Part shown: positions 28,257 through 37,469 of the stretch, in pieces
Numbering within the stretch: position 1 is the first letter of the stretch
Layout of the letters: each line of letters begins with the position of its first letter
NCBI RefSeq assembly: GCF_900103455.1
Contig: NZ_FNHI01000007.1
Location: 233,250 to 297,249, forward strand
Direction: 5' to 3'
DNA from: Streptomyces wuyuanensis
GTDB taxonomy: Bacteria; Actinomycetota; Actinomycetes; Streptomycetales; Streptomycetaceae
Length of the DNA: 64,000 bases
The notes under the pieces: generated by a model
The model's input: only the letters and a program-made list of their open reading frames with translations
What the model was told of the DNA's origin: nothing
Databases searched by the model: none
Made by a program: the position numbers and the translations under genes

Positions 28257-28324
28257 GGGCGGCACCGTACGCCATCCGGAGTAACGGAGTCCCCCTGGGA
28301 CAGGGACCGTGGGCGTGGTGCAGT

Positions 28325-28879
28325 ATGGCCCGGATGCGGAGAGGACTCGTACACGCCATGGCGTGGTCGCTCGCCACGGGCGCGGCGGTCACGCTCTCGT
28401 GGTGGGGTGTGCACACGGTGATGGCGGGCACGGCGTACGACAGGCCGCGCGCCCTGCCCATCACGGCCGACGCCCGCACCCCGCAGGTCTCCGCACCCGG
28501 GACGTCGTCGACGCGCGACCCCGGCACACCGGAGCCGACGCCCTCGTCCGAGGACGAGCCGGAGTCCGGCGGCGGTTCTCCGTCGGCGACGCCGCCGGCC
28601 GAGCAGCCGGCGGCGACCCCGGGCAAGAGCAAGAGCCCCTGGTCACCGCCGCCTTCGGGCAATGTGAAGAGCTATACGGTCGAGGGCGGGCGGGTCGCGT
28701 TCGACATCGGGCCCAGTTCGGCCGAGTTGGTGTCGGCGACCCCTTCGGGCAGCTGGACGATGCAGATCTGGAAGCAGCCGACCTACATCCGGGTGACGTT
28801 CTCGCGGAACGGCCGGGAGATCGACGTCTTCTGCACCTGGCACGACACGGCACCGCGCGTCGCGATCGAGGAACGCTGA
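28325..28879 (+). CDS. Secreted or membrane-anchored protein with Pro/Ser/Thr linker
   Basis: Function unknown. The 184-residue protein has a basic N-terminus and one hydrophobic segment (VHAMAWSLATGAAVTLSWW). A Pro/Ser/Thr/Glu-rich linker of about 70 residues follows. The compact C-terminal domain of about 70 residues (SYTVEGGRVAFDIGPSSAEL to FCTWHDTAPRVAIEER) is predicted beta-rich. It is divergent from the two-component system and could be its target or partner. The ATG at 28334 is an equally possible start. Confidence 0.7.
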   Translation: MARMRRGLVHAMAWSLATGAAVTLSWWGVHTVMAGTAYDRPRALPITADARTPQVSAPGTSSTRDPGTPEPTPSSEDEPESGGGSPSATPPAEQPAATPGKSKSPWSPPPSGNVKSYTVEGGRVAFDIGPSSAELVSATPSGSWTMQIWKQPTYIRVTFSRNGREIDVFCTWHDTAPRVAIEER

Positions 28880-28978
28880 GCCCTGGACCCTCGTCCCCGG
28901 GCTCCGGGGCCGGGGTTGGGCGCATCTGCGCCGGGGTTCGGCGTACCGCGCCGAGGCCGGGCACGTCTGCGCCGGGGC

Positions 28979-29845
28979 TCAGCGGAAGACGGCGGGCGGC
29001 GGCACCGGCGAGGGCTTGGCGGCCGCGTCGGTCACCGCGACCGCGCCACCGGTGAAGTCCCTGAGCGCCTTGCCCTGTTCGACCCGTCCGGCGTGCGGGT
29101 CGCTCGCGACCCGGCGGGTGAGTTCGGCGACGGGCAGCGTCCGGTCCGAGCCCACCAGTACGGCGTTCCCGAAGCGCCGGCCGCGGAGCACCGTCGGGTC
29201 GGTGGCCAGGGCGAGTTCGGGGAAGACCGTCGCGGCCGTGGCGATCTGCCCGCGCAGATGGGCGAGCGGCGGACCGTCCGCGAGGTTGGCGGCGTAGGTC
29301 CCGCCGGGCTTCAGCACCCGGCGCACCTCCGCCAGGAATTCGACGGTGGTGAGGTGCGCGGGGGTGCGGGCACCGCTGAAGACATCGGCGATGACGAGGT
29401 CGGCCCAGCCGTCGGGGAGTCTGGCGAGTCCCGCCCTGGCGTCGGCGGAGCGGACCCGTATCCGGGCGCCCGGGTCGAGCGGGAGCCGGTCGCGGACGAG
29501 CCGGACGAGGCGTTCGTCCACCTCGACGATCTGCTGGGTGGAGCGCGGACGGGTCGCGGCGAGGTACCGCGCGAGGGTGAAAGCACCACCGCCGAGGTGG
29601 ACGGCGTGGATCGGCCGGCCGGCGGGTGCGGCGAGATCGATGACGTGCCCGAGTCGGCGCTGGTACTCGAAGGTCAGCAGGGCGGGATCGTCCAGGTCGA
29701 CGTGCGACTGCGGCGCTCCGTCGATCAGCAGCGTCCAGCCGCGGGGCCGGTCGCGGTCGGGTATCAGCTCGGCGAGGCCCCCGTCCACGGCCTCGACGAC
29801 CCCTTCCGCCGCCCCGGACCGCCCACGCTGTCTGTTCCTCGCCAC
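28979..29845 (-). CDS. Spermidine-synthase-like protein (class I methyltransferase fold)
   Basis: The 288-residue cytoplasmic protein fits the spermidine synthase/polyamine aminopropyltransferase family. A beta-hairpin region with SHVDLDDPALLTFEYQRRL precedes a Rossmann fold with VHLGGGAFTLARYLAATRP (nucleotide-binding glycines) and IVEVDERLVRLVRDRL. ADVFSGARTPAHLTT takes the place of the DAF/D-S-S-DP aminopropyl motif, so decarboxylated-AdoMet specificity is not certain and it could be a methyltransferase. Start is GTG 29845. It is a single gene. Confidence 0.8.
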   Translation of the reverse strand: MARNRQRGRSGAAEGVVEAVDGGLAELIPDRDRPRGWTLLIDGAPQSHVDLDDPALLTFEYQRRLGHVIDLAAPAGRPIHAVHLGGGAFTLARYLAATRPRSTQQIVEVDERLVRLVRDRLPLDPGARIRVRSADARAGLARLPDGWADLVIADVFSGARTPAHLTTVEFLAEVRRVLKPGGTYAANLADGPPLAHLRGQIATAATVFPELALATDPTVLRGRRFGNAVLVGSDRTLPVAELTRRVASDPHAGRVEQGKALRDFTGGAVAVTDAAAKPSPVPPPAVFR

Positions 29846-30019
29846 ACGGCCATTATCGGCTCGCGCCGGTGCGGACGCGTACGTCGGTCGCGGAAGGGGC
29901 CCAGGGCGACGGTCACCGTCTCCGGCCCGGGCCGGAGAGAGCGCCCTGTGCGGACAGCCGACGCGGGTCGGAGAGCCCCGGGAGCCACCCCCCTGCGGGT
30001 CGATGCGCCTGGTTGCGGC

Positions 30020-30502
30020 CTAGATGCTGTCCGCGGCCTCGATCATGCGGGCCGCCTCCCCCAGGGCCTCGCGGAGCATCACCGGGTCCGTGAGCGGAGC
30101 CTGGTCGGTCTCGCCGGGCGGCAGCAGCCAGTCCGAGCCCGCCATCGAGGGCTCCGAGGCGGGGCCCACCGGGGAACCCGCCGAGGCGCCGGGGATCCGG
30201 ATGCCGCGGCCCGACGTCTCCGTACACGCGCTGCCGGGCATGTCCCAGCCCGCGGCCGTACCGGGCGGCACCAGGAAGCCGAGGGTGTCGCAGCTGCCGT
30301 CGTGGAGCACGGGCCCGACGACGGGAGCACCGCCGCGGCGCAGGATGTCCACCGCCTCGAGACCCTGCCGGGCGGGCACGGTCACCAGGTCGCAGGGCTC
30401 ATCGGCTCCGCCGCAACCCGGTGCGGCCGGGCCCGGTGCCACGCTGAACTCCTGGGTGGGCAGGTGCTGGGCACTCGTCCGTGAGCCGCCGCTGGTCTCC
30501 AC
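30020..30502 (-). CDS. Conserved hypothetical protein, 160 aa
   Basis: I do not recognise a proven function. The protein is soluble, with a segment GLEAVDILRRGGAPVVGPVL, a possible FLVPPGTAAGWDMPG loop, and a WLLPP motif before a helical C-terminus (LREALGEAARMIEAADSI). This layout is reminiscent of the prim-pol-like N-terminal proteins common in Streptomyces, but similarity is only by eye. I chose the GTG at 30502 because GGAGG lies 5 bp upstream. It is divergent from the HTH-TPR gene. Confidence 0.65.
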   Translation of the reverse strand: METSGGSRTSAQHLPTQEFSVAPGPAAPGCGGADEPCDLVTVPARQGLEAVDILRRGGAPVVGPVLHDGSCDTLGFLVPPGTAAGWDMPGSACTETSGRGIRIPGASAGSPVGPASEPSMAGSDWLLPPGETDQAPLTDPVMLREALGEAARMIEAADSI

Positions 30503-30774
30503 GCCAACCTCCAACAAGGGAACCCTCCTCGCCGAGCAGGGGCACGTACCGCGTCCCCGCATGGTTCAACGCCCGTCGGCGTCAAGGGCTACGGCGGCAC
30601 GCCGCCGCAAAGGGTGGCAGTTCATGGCAGATCGTGGGTGAGATATCCCGTTTGTAGCCAAACGCTGCGTGCCGGACCCGTCACAGCAGGTACGTTCTTC
30701 CTCCGCCGGAGCCAGGCATCTCACATCCGATCGGACGGGACGGCTCCGGGAGTGGCACAGGAGAGGGCTCGGCC

Positions 30775-32169
30775 ATGGCGTCGTCACGGGCAGTTCCCAA
30801 CCTCGAGTTCCGGCGGTTGCGCGGACAGCGCTCACCCGGCGAGTTCGCGGCGCTCGTCCGGCGCGCCGCGCGGGAGATCGGCGAACAGGTCGCCTGTGAC
30901 GCCCGCTACATCGGGCGGGTCGAGGCGGGCGAGATCCGCTGCCCCAACTACGCCTACGAACGGGTCTTCCTCCACATGTTCCCGGGCCTGACGCTCGCGG
31001 ATCTGGGGTTCTCGGCCCGCGAGACGGTACGGGGCCGCGCGGCCCGCGGGCGAACGCCACGGCCCCCGGGTCCGTACTACGGCAGCAACGGCACCAACAG
31101 CACCAACAGCACCTACAGCAACGAGGAGAGCGACGTGCTACGTCGCGCGTTCATGACCAGCGGCACCGTCACCGTGGCGGCCGCGTCCCTGGGGTTCGGC
31201 CCCCTGCCCGGCACCGAGGCCCTGCGTTCCGACCTGCCCCGGCAGCGGGTCGGCGCCTCCGAGGCGAGTGCCGTCGAGGCCGCGGTCCGGCAGATCCGGC
31301 TGCTCGACGACCGGCACGGCGCGGACGGGCTCTACAAGAGGGCCGCGCAGCCGCTGCGCGCCGCCTACGCGCTGCTCGACGCCGGTGCCACCACGCGCGG
31401 CTCGACGGCGGACCGACTGGCCGCGGGCGCGGGCGAACTCGCCATCTCCGTCGGCTGGCTGGCCCATGACTCGGGCCGGCTGGAGGACGCGCGCTCCCAC
31501 TACGCGGAGGCGCTGGCGACCGCGCGCGTCGCCGGCGACACGGCGCTGGAGGCGCACGCCTTCTGCAACACCTCCTTCCTGGCCCGGGACGCCGGCCGGC
31601 ACCGTGAGGCGGTCCGGGCCGCCCAGGCGGGACAGCGCGCGGCGGGACAGCTCGGTTCGGACCGGCTGCTGGCGCTGCTCACGCTGCGCGAGGCGGGCGC
31701 CTGGGCCGGTCTCGGCGACCGCGCCGGCTGCGAGCGCGCGCTGTCCCGCGCGCACACGCTCTTCGGCCGCGGCCCTTCGGACACGGACCCGGAGTGGATG
31801 TCGTTCTTCGGCGAGCCGGAACTCCAGGCCCTGGAGGCCCAGTGCTGGTCGGCGCTCGGCGACTGGCCCCGCGCCGCTCGTCACGCACACCGCGCGGCGG
31901 CGCTGCAGGACCCGCACTTCGCCCGCAACCTCGCCCTGTACCGGGCCCAACTCGCCGCGGACCTCGCCCGCGCCGACGCGCCCGCAGAGGCCGCCGCGGT
32001 GGGCGAGCAGGTGCTCGACGCCCTCGAGGGCGATGTCGAGTCCACCCGGATCCGGGCGATGCTCGACGACACGGCCCGGGTGCTCGGGTCGCGCCGGAGC
32101 ACGGCGGGGGTGGCGTCGTTCCTGGACCGCCACGCGGCGACCGCGCCCGCGGCCGCCGCCCGGGTCTGA
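30775..32169 (+). CDS. Regulator with N-terminal HTH-like and C-terminal TPR repeats
   Basis: The 464-residue protein begins with an XRE-like helix-turn-helix region (about 12-75, EFAALVRRAAREIGEQVACD to YIGRVEAGEIRC). A short low-complexity Gly/Asn/Ser/Thr patch (about 101-120) follows, then a hydrophobic TSGTVTVAAASLGFG stretch preceded by RR. The rest is all-helical, with TPR-like repeats such as LEDARSHYAEALATARVAGD and HREAVRAAQAGQRAAGQLGS. Such proteins often act as developmental or antibiotic regulators in Streptomyces, but no specific role can be claimed. Promoter and ribosome-binding site are not obvious beyond GGAGTGGCACAGGAG. Confidence 0.8.
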   Translation: MASSRAVPNLEFRRLRGQRSPGEFAALVRRAAREIGEQVACDARYIGRVEAGEIRCPNYAYERVFLHMFPGLTLADLGFSARETVRGRAARGRTPRPPGPYYGSNGTNSTNSTYSNEESDVLRRAFMTSGTVTVAAASLGFGPLPGTEALRSDLPRQRVGASEASAVEAAVRQIRLLDDRHGADGLYKRAAQPLRAAYALLDAGATTRGSTADRLAAGAGELAISVGWLAHDSGRLEDARSHYAEALATARVAGDTALEAHAFCNTSFLARDAGRHREAVRAAQAGQRAAGQLGSDRLLALLTLREAGAWAGLGDRAGCERALSRAHTLFGRGPSDTDPEWMSFFGEPELQALEAQCWSALGDWPRAARHAHRAAALQDPHFARNLALYRAQLAADLARADAPAEAAAVGEQVLDALEGDVESTRIRAMLDDTARVLGSRRSTAGVASFLDRHAATAPAAAARV

Positions 32170-32202
32170 GAGCGGGCCGCCGGCCCGGGGTCCGAGAGCG
32201 GT

Positions 32203-32823
32203 TCAGGTGCCGAGGTGGCCGGTGTCGTTCCAGCGGTCGACCGCCGGGGCGCCGTATGCCCAGCCGAGCACCGAGAGACTGGCCGGGCTCAGCTTGATAC
32301 GGGCCGCGAAGGAGACGTCCTCGCCGATCCAGCGGGCGCACAGGACGCGCAGGATGTGACCGTGCGCGAAGACCAGCACGTCACGGTCGGCCGAGCGCAC
32401 GGACTCGATCACCCGGTCGGCGCGGTCGGACAGCTCCGCCAGGGTCTCGCCCCGTGAGGGCGCGCCCACCACCCCGACGGGAACGCCGTCCCGCCAGATG
32501 AACCAGTCGGGGTCCGTCTCCTGGATCTCGGCCTGCGTCCTGCCCTCGTACGCGCCGTAGTCCCACTCCATCAGCGCGTCCCAGTCCTGCGCTCGGTCGC
32601 CGAATCCGGCGAGGTCGCAGGTCTCGCGGGCGCGCGAGAGCGGGCTCGTGCGGACTTCGACGTCCGGAAGGCCGTCCCAGGGGGGCCGGTGCAGCCGCTC
32701 CCCGAGGAGCTTGGCCGTGCGGCGGCCCTCGTCGAGGAGCGGGATGTCCGTCCGGCCGGTGTGCCGGCCGAGCAGGGACCATTCGGTCTGGCCGTGCCGG
32801 GCCAGGATTATGCGCGGTGCCAT
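32203..32823 (-). CDS. Histidine phosphatase family protein (RHG)
   Basis: A 206-residue phosphoglycerate-mutase-like phosphatase. The phospho-acceptor His is in [11 protein letters not shown] near the N-terminus. The second His is in [13 protein letters not shown], with basic and acidic partners in between ([10 protein letters not shown] and EWDYGAYEG). Substrate unknown: the acid phosphatase branch is wide. The ATG at 32823 is the family start. Longer in-frame starts run antisense through the nuclease gene and are rejected. Confidence 0.92.
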   Translation of the reverse strand: MAPRIILARHGQTEWSLLGRHTGRTDIPLLDEGRRTAKLLGERLHRPPWDGLPDVEVRTSPLSRARETCDLAGFGDRAQDWDALMEWDYGAYEGRTQAEIQETDPDWFIWRDGVPVGVVGAPSRGETLAELSDRADRVIESVRSADRDVLVFAHGHILRVLCARWIGEDVSFAARIKLSPASLSVLGWAYGAPAVDRWNDTGHLGT

Positions 32824-33046
32824 GGGTCCATCATCACCGGCGGTCCCGGCGGGCGCCCGGCGGTGGGGCGGGGGTGCGCGGGCTCGACCCTCCCGTACAC
32901 CGTACGTTGAACGTCGGCCTACGGCCCTGACGCGGGACGACGCACGGACCCACGGGGGCCGGCCAGGGCGCGGGAGGTCCTGCGACGGGGCGCCGGGTCC
33001 GGGAACCGCTCCCCCGTTGTCGGTGGCGGATGCGAGACTTCCGCGG

Positions 33047-34228
33047 GTGAGCACATCCCTCGACAGCGGACCTCTCCCACAGGCGCCGGCGACAGCACTC
33101 CGGCAGCGGCTGGCCGAGCTGCGCGGGCCGTCCGCCGCGCCACATCCGCTCGACGCCCGGGCGCTGGCGGCGCTCGCCGCGAACCCCGGGTGCAAGCGGC
33201 GCGCGCTGCTGGACGGCGCGGGAGTGGACAAGGCGGCGCTCGCGCGGGCACTGGGCTCGCCCGCCACGTTCGGCCAGTCCCAGTTCGCCTTCATGCGGGG
33301 CAACGCGTTCGAGGCGAGAGTCAAGGCCGACGGCGGCACGGAGCTGCTGAGGCTGCTCGGGGTGGCCGATCCGCACGGCGCGGTCGTTCCCGATCTGACG
33401 GCGGCCGGGCCGGAGGGACGCGCGGCGCGCACCGCACTGGCCCTGCGCGAGGCCACGGGAGCCGGGGCCTGGACGCTGCTGGACCACCCGATGCTCGCGC
33501 TGGAGGTCGCGGGCTCACCGGCGTACCTCGAGCCGGACGCGGTCGTCGTGCACCCCGACGGCCGGTGGACGGTCGTGGAGATCAAGTCCTTCCCGATGGT
33601 CGACGGCTCCGCCGACGCGTCGAAGGTCGGCGCCGCGGCCCGCCAGGCCGCGGTGTACGTACTGGCGCTGGAGCGGGTGGCGGCGCTGACGAAGGACGCG
33701 TCGGTGGACCACTCCGTGCTGCTGGTCTGCCCGAAGGACTTCTCCAACCTGCCGACGGCTTCGGCCGTCGACGTCCGCAAGCAGCTCTCCGTCACGCGCA
33801 GGCAGCTGGCGCGGCTGACCCGGGTCGAGGAGATCGCCTCGGCGCTGCCGGACGGGGTCTGCTTCGACGTGGAGTCCTGCTCGTCCGGCGAACTGGCGTC
33901 GGCGGTCGAGTCGGTCCCCTCCACCTACGCCCCCGAATGCCTGTCCGCCTGTGAACTCGCCTTCCACTGCCGCGAGCGGGCCCGTACGGCCGGCGCGGTC
34001 GAGTCCCTGGGCCGGGCGGTGCGGGGCGAGCTGGGCGGACTGACCGGGGTCGCCGAGGTCCTCTCGGCGGCGCGCGGCGAATGGGGCGACCCGGCGGACC
34101 CCACGGTCGCCGCGCTGCGCCGTGCGGCGCGCCTCCGCGCGGAGGCGCTGGGCGCGGGTGCGCTCGGCACGCAGGCGCCGGGTACGGCCGCCCGAGAGGA
34201 CGCGGTCGCGGGCCGGGGGACGGCATGA
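33047..34228 (+). CDS. Predicted Fe-S PD-(D/E)XK nuclease (Cas4/RecB/Dna2-like)
   Basis: The 393-residue protein has the full set of RecB-family nuclease motifs. Motif I is in [10 protein letters not shown] (Gly85, Glu89), motif II is Asp164 in YLEPDAVVV, motif III is Glu178-Ile-Lys180 in VVEIKSF, and the Q-x3-Y motif is Gln200 to Tyr204 in ARQAAVYVL. Four cysteines are placed as in Cas4, AddB and Dna2: Cys49 upstream, then Cys298-x3-Cys302-x5-Cys308 at the C-terminal end, so a 4Fe-4S cluster is likely. It is followed by two more genes, the last a helicase. I infer single-strand-end processing, but no enzyme of this exact arrangement is known to me. Confidence 0.85.
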   Translation: MSTSLDSGPLPQAPATALRQRLAELRGPSAAPHPLDARALAALAANPGCKRRALLDGAGVDKAALARALGSPATFGQSQFAFMRGNAFEARVKADGGTELLRLLGVADPHGAVVPDLTAAGPEGRAARTALALREATGAGAWTLLDHPMLALEVAGSPAYLEPDAVVVHPDGRWTVVEIKSFPMVDGSADASKVGAAARQAAVYVLALERVAALTKDASVDHSVLLVCPKDFSNLPTASAVDVRKQLSVTRRQLARLTRVEEIASALPDGVCFDVESCSSGELASAVESVPSTYAPECLSACELAFHCRERARTAGAVESLGRAVRGELGGLTGVAEVLSAARGEWGDPADPTVAALRRAARLRAEALGAGALGTQAPGTAAREDAVAGRGTA

Positions 34229-34400
34229 CGGCCCGCATCGGGGTGAGCGGTCGGCGGAACCGCGGCTGGGAGCCGCCCCGGACCACGAGGAGGCGGGGCA
34301 CCGCCGGCGCTGGCCGGGGTGCAAGGCCCGGGTGCGCAGCGGCCGGCTCCCACGCGAGGGGCGCGGGCCGGGTGACGGACGCCGTCCTGAGGGGGCCGGG

Positions 34401-35990
34401 ATGTCGCTGATCAGTACGCTCGCCCGGCTCGAGGCGGTCGAGAGCGGACGGGCCCAGCCGCTCGCGACCGTGCGGCACCGGCACCTCTCGCCCCGCCCGC
34501 TGGTGTTCGTCCCCCTGACCACGGCAGGTGAGGCAGGTGCCCCGCTCGGGGCGCTCGTGGGCACGGACCGGGAGTCGCCGCGTCTGCTCGCCGTGGCCCA
34601 GCCGAGGGACCGGGAGCTACGGTTCGCCTTCCTCGCCGAGCTGGCGGAGACGCTCCTTCCGTACCTCGACGGGTACGCCGACGACGTGGAGCCCGCCGAG
34701 CGGAACGAGACGGACCCGGAGACCGGCAAGCGGGTCAAGGTCGAGGTGGAGCTCTGCGCGGACGCGCCGCAGCTCATCGTGCCGAGCAGGCCCGGCGTCG
34801 ACTTCGTGCGCCTCCTCGGTCGGTCGATGCGGTTCCGGCGGACCGCCGAGCAGGACCCCGACAGCCCCTACCCGGCGCCCCCGCGGGTGCCGTTGCTCGG
34901 GCGCTGGCTGACGCACTACGGCGAGCGGGCGCGGGTGCCCGGCTCGTCCCTGCTGCTCGCGATGACGGATCTGCTCGGCCGGCACTGGGCGACCGGGCAG
35001 TCCCACCTGGAGGACAAGCACCTCGGTGCGCTGCTCGCCTGGATCGCCCCGCCGGAGGGCGCGTCGGGCGCCGAGGCGGCGCTCCGGGCGGAGGTGGAGC
35101 GCGACCGCGGGGGCCAGTTGGTGTGCCCGCCGGCAGGTCCCGCCACGGACCCGGCGTTCGACAACAAGCTCCTCGCGCCCGCGATGGAGCTGTACGACCG
35201 GGCCCGCCAGGCACTCGCCGCCGCCGAGGACGGTGCGGCGGCCGACGAGCAGCTGGCCCGGCTCACCTCGGCCGAGCGGGAGATCCGCGCACTGCTCCGG
35301 GGAGTGCTGCGCCCCACGTGGGACGCGGTGTGGGACGGCATCGACCTGGTCCGGGAGCTGCCGGAGGGCCCGCACGTCGCCGACCGCTGGACCCGCGACC
35401 GGTGGTCCTTCACCGGCCACCGTGACCGGGTGCGGGCGGGCGAGCCCCCGCAACCGCGCAGGGACGACGCGGTGAGTGCCGCGCAGAAGCTGGCCGCGCG
35501 TGAGACGGCCCAGGCACAGCTGGAGGCGCAGGAGGCGCTGGACGATCCGCTGGTGCTGGCGGGGCGGCGGCTCGCCGGCGAGGCGTTCGTCGGCGTGGTC
35601 ACCGATGTGGTCATGGCCTGGTCCGAATCGAAACGCCCCTCGCCCCGGCCGCTGCTGACGGTGCGTACGGACGACGGTCCCCATCTGGGCGTCGGTGTGA
35701 AGGCGTACCGCTCGCTGGACGGCAAGCCGCAGTGCGCCGAGTTCGTGCGGTACGAGGAGGACGGTGCGATCGTCCTGCGGCTGCTGGACCGGATGGGCCG
35801 GTCCAGGGACCCGGCTGAGGGGTCGGTGCCGGAGGCGGGCGAGTCCGTCGCCTGGACGCTGTTCGAGCACGAGCAGCGCGGCGGGCCGAAGCTGCCCGAG
35901 CCGGAGGACACGCCGTGGACGCACGGCGGTCCGCCGCGTACCGACGCCGCCGAGAGTGCCGACGCCGTGACACCGGAGGACCTGCTGTGA
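34401..35990 (+). CDS. Large unknown protein between nuclease and helicase
   Basis: I do not recognise a family. The 529-residue soluble protein begins SLISTLARLEAVESGRAQPL. It is rich in charged helices and has a coiled-coil-like stretch at about 360-390. From about residue 394 it turns beta-rich (EAFVGVVTDVVMAWSESKRP, then LLTVRTDDGPHLGVGVKAYR), which looks like the beta-barrel that Dna2/UPF1-type SF1 helicases carry inserted in or beside the helicase core. GAGGGGG lies 5 bp before the ATG. The stop overlaps the helicase start (GTGA), which argues that the two proteins are made together. Confidence 0.8.
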   Translation: MSLISTLARLEAVESGRAQPLATVRHRHLSPRPLVFVPLTTAGEAGAPLGALVGTDRESPRLLAVAQPRDRELRFAFLAELAETLLPYLDGYADDVEPAERNETDPETGKRVKVEVELCADAPQLIVPSRPGVDFVRLLGRSMRFRRTAEQDPDSPYPAPPRVPLLGRWLTHYGERARVPGSSLLLAMTDLLGRHWATGQSHLEDKHLGALLAWIAPPEGASGAEAALRAEVERDRGGQLVCPPAGPATDPAFDNKLLAPAMELYDRARQALAAAEDGAAADEQLARLTSAEREIRALLRGVLRPTWDAVWDGIDLVRELPEGPHVADRWTRDRWSFTGHRDRVRAGEPPQPRRDDAVSAAQKLAARETAQAQLEAQEALDDPLVLAGRRLAGEAFVGVVTDVVMAWSESKRPSPRPLLTVRTDDGPHLGVGVKAYRSLDGKPQCAEFVRYEEDGAIVLRLLDRMGRSRDPAEGSVPEAGESVAWTLFEHEQRGGPKLPEPEDTPWTHGGPPRTDAAESADAVTPEDLL

Positions 35991-37333
35991 CGGGGACCGT
36001 GATCCCGCTGTTCGACCCCGCCTCGGAGGCTGCCCGCGCCACCGCCGCCATCCTGGAGGACACCCTCCACGGAGATGCGCGCGGTGTCGTCGTGGACTCC
36101 CCTCCGGGCGCCGGGAAGTCGACGCTCGTGGTGCGGGCGGCGCTGGAACTCGCCTCGGCCGGCCGCCCCTTGATGGTCGTGGCCCAGACCAACGCCCAGG
36201 TGGACGATCTCGTGCTGCGGCTCGCGGAGAAGGAGCCGGAGCTCCCGGTCGGCAGGCTGCACAGCAACGACGCTGATCCGTACGACAAGGCGCTCGACGG
36301 GCTGCCGAACGTACGGAAGTCGGCGAAGGCGGGCGAGCTCGACGGGCTGGACGTGGTGATCTCGACCGCCGCGAAGTGGGCGCACGTCAAGGGCGTGGAC
36401 CCCTGGCGGCACGCGATCGTGGACGAGGCGTACCAGATGCGTTCGGATGCGCTGCTCGCGGTGGCCGGACTCTTCGAGAGGGCCCTGTTCGTCGGAGACC
36501 CGGGGCAGCTCGACCCGTTCTCCGTCGTCGGGGCCGAGCAGTGGGCCGGGCTGTCGTACGACCCGTCGGCGAGCGCGGTGTCCACTCTGCTCGCCCACAA
36601 CCCGGAGCTGCCGCAGCACCGGCTGCCCGTGTCCTGGCGGCTGCCGGCGTCGGCCGCGCCGCTGGTGTCCGGCGCGTTCTACCCGTACACGCCCTTCCGC
36701 AGCGGCACGGGAGCGGGCGACCGACGGCTGGCGTTCGGGGTCCCGTCGGACGGCTCCGGTCCCGACCGGGTACTGGACGAGGCGGCCGAGTCCGGCTGGG
36801 GCCTGCTGGAACTGCCCGCCCGGCACACTCCGCGCACGGATCCGGAGGCGGTGCGGGCCGTGGCCCTGGTGGTCCGGCGGTTGCTGGACCGCGGAGGCGC
36901 GTCGGTATCGGAGCGCTCGCCGGACCCGGTGCCGCTCACCGCGGACCGCCTCGCCGTCGGCACGGCACACCGCGACCAGGCCGCGGCCGTCCGGGCGGCC
37001 CTCGCGGAGCTGGGTGTCGCAGGTGTGACCGTGGACACGGCCAACCGGCTCCAGGGCCGGGAGTTCGATGTCACGGTCGTGCTCCACCCCCTGTCGGGCC
37101 GCCCGGACGCGACGGCCTTCCATCTGGAGACGGGGCGGCTCTGCGTGCTGGCCTCGCGCCACCGTCAGGCCTGCGTCGTGGTGTGCCGGGCGGGCGTCTC
37201 CGAGCTCCTTGACGAGCACCCGTCCACGGAGCCGGTGCAGCTCGGCGTCACGGTGAAGTTCCCGGACGGCTGGGAGGCGAACCACGCGGTGCTCTCCCAT
37301 CTGGAGGAGCACCGGGTCGTCTGGGCTCCCTAG
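35987..37333 (+). CDS. SF1 helicase/ATPase (Dna2/UPF1-like core)
   Basis: The 448-residue protein has the helicase motifs in order. Walker A is SPPGAGKST (38-46), Walker B is IVDEAYQM with Asp146-Glu147, motif III is GDPGQLDP (170-177), and there is SWRLP at about 216-220. Motif IV-like VGTAHRDQ is at 324-331, motif V is VDTANRLQGREFDV (349-362), and motif VI-like TGRLCVLASRHRQ is at 382-394. It is soluble and compact, without its own nuclease domain. GGAGG lies 7 bp before the GTG, which overlaps the preceding stop. With the Fe-S nuclease upstream it forms a split Dna2-like set. DNA or RNA substrate and role (repair, replication or defence) are unknown. Confidence 0.9.
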   Translation: MTGTVIPLFDPASEAARATAAILEDTLHGDARGVVVDSPPGAGKSTLVVRAALELASAGRPLMVVAQTNAQVDDLVLRLAEKEPELPVGRLHSNDADPYDKALDGLPNVRKSAKAGELDGLDVVISTAAKWAHVKGVDPWRHAIVDEAYQMRSDALLAVAGLFERALFVGDPGQLDPFSVVGAEQWAGLSYDPSASAVSTLLAHNPELPQHRLPVSWRLPASAAPLVSGAFYPYTPFRSGTGAGDRRLAFGVPSDGSGPDRVLDEAAESGWGLLELPARHTPRTDPEAVRAVALVVRRLLDRGGASVSERSPDPVPLTADRLAVGTAHRDQAAAVRAALAELGVAGVTVDTANRLQGREFDVTVVLHPLSGRPDATAFHLETGRLCVLASRHRQACVVVCRAGVSELLDEHPSTEPVQLGVTVKFPDGWEANHAVLSHLEEHRVVWAP

Positions 37334-37469
37334 TGGTACTGCCCGATGAGGTTGGGGACGCGCCTGGCCCCGTTCGCCGGTGGCGCACGGGCACGGGCCG
37401 TCCTGGCCCGGCCCTCTTGTGCGGGGCGGGACAATAGGGGTGGTCTGCAAGCACGAGAAGGAGACGCGC

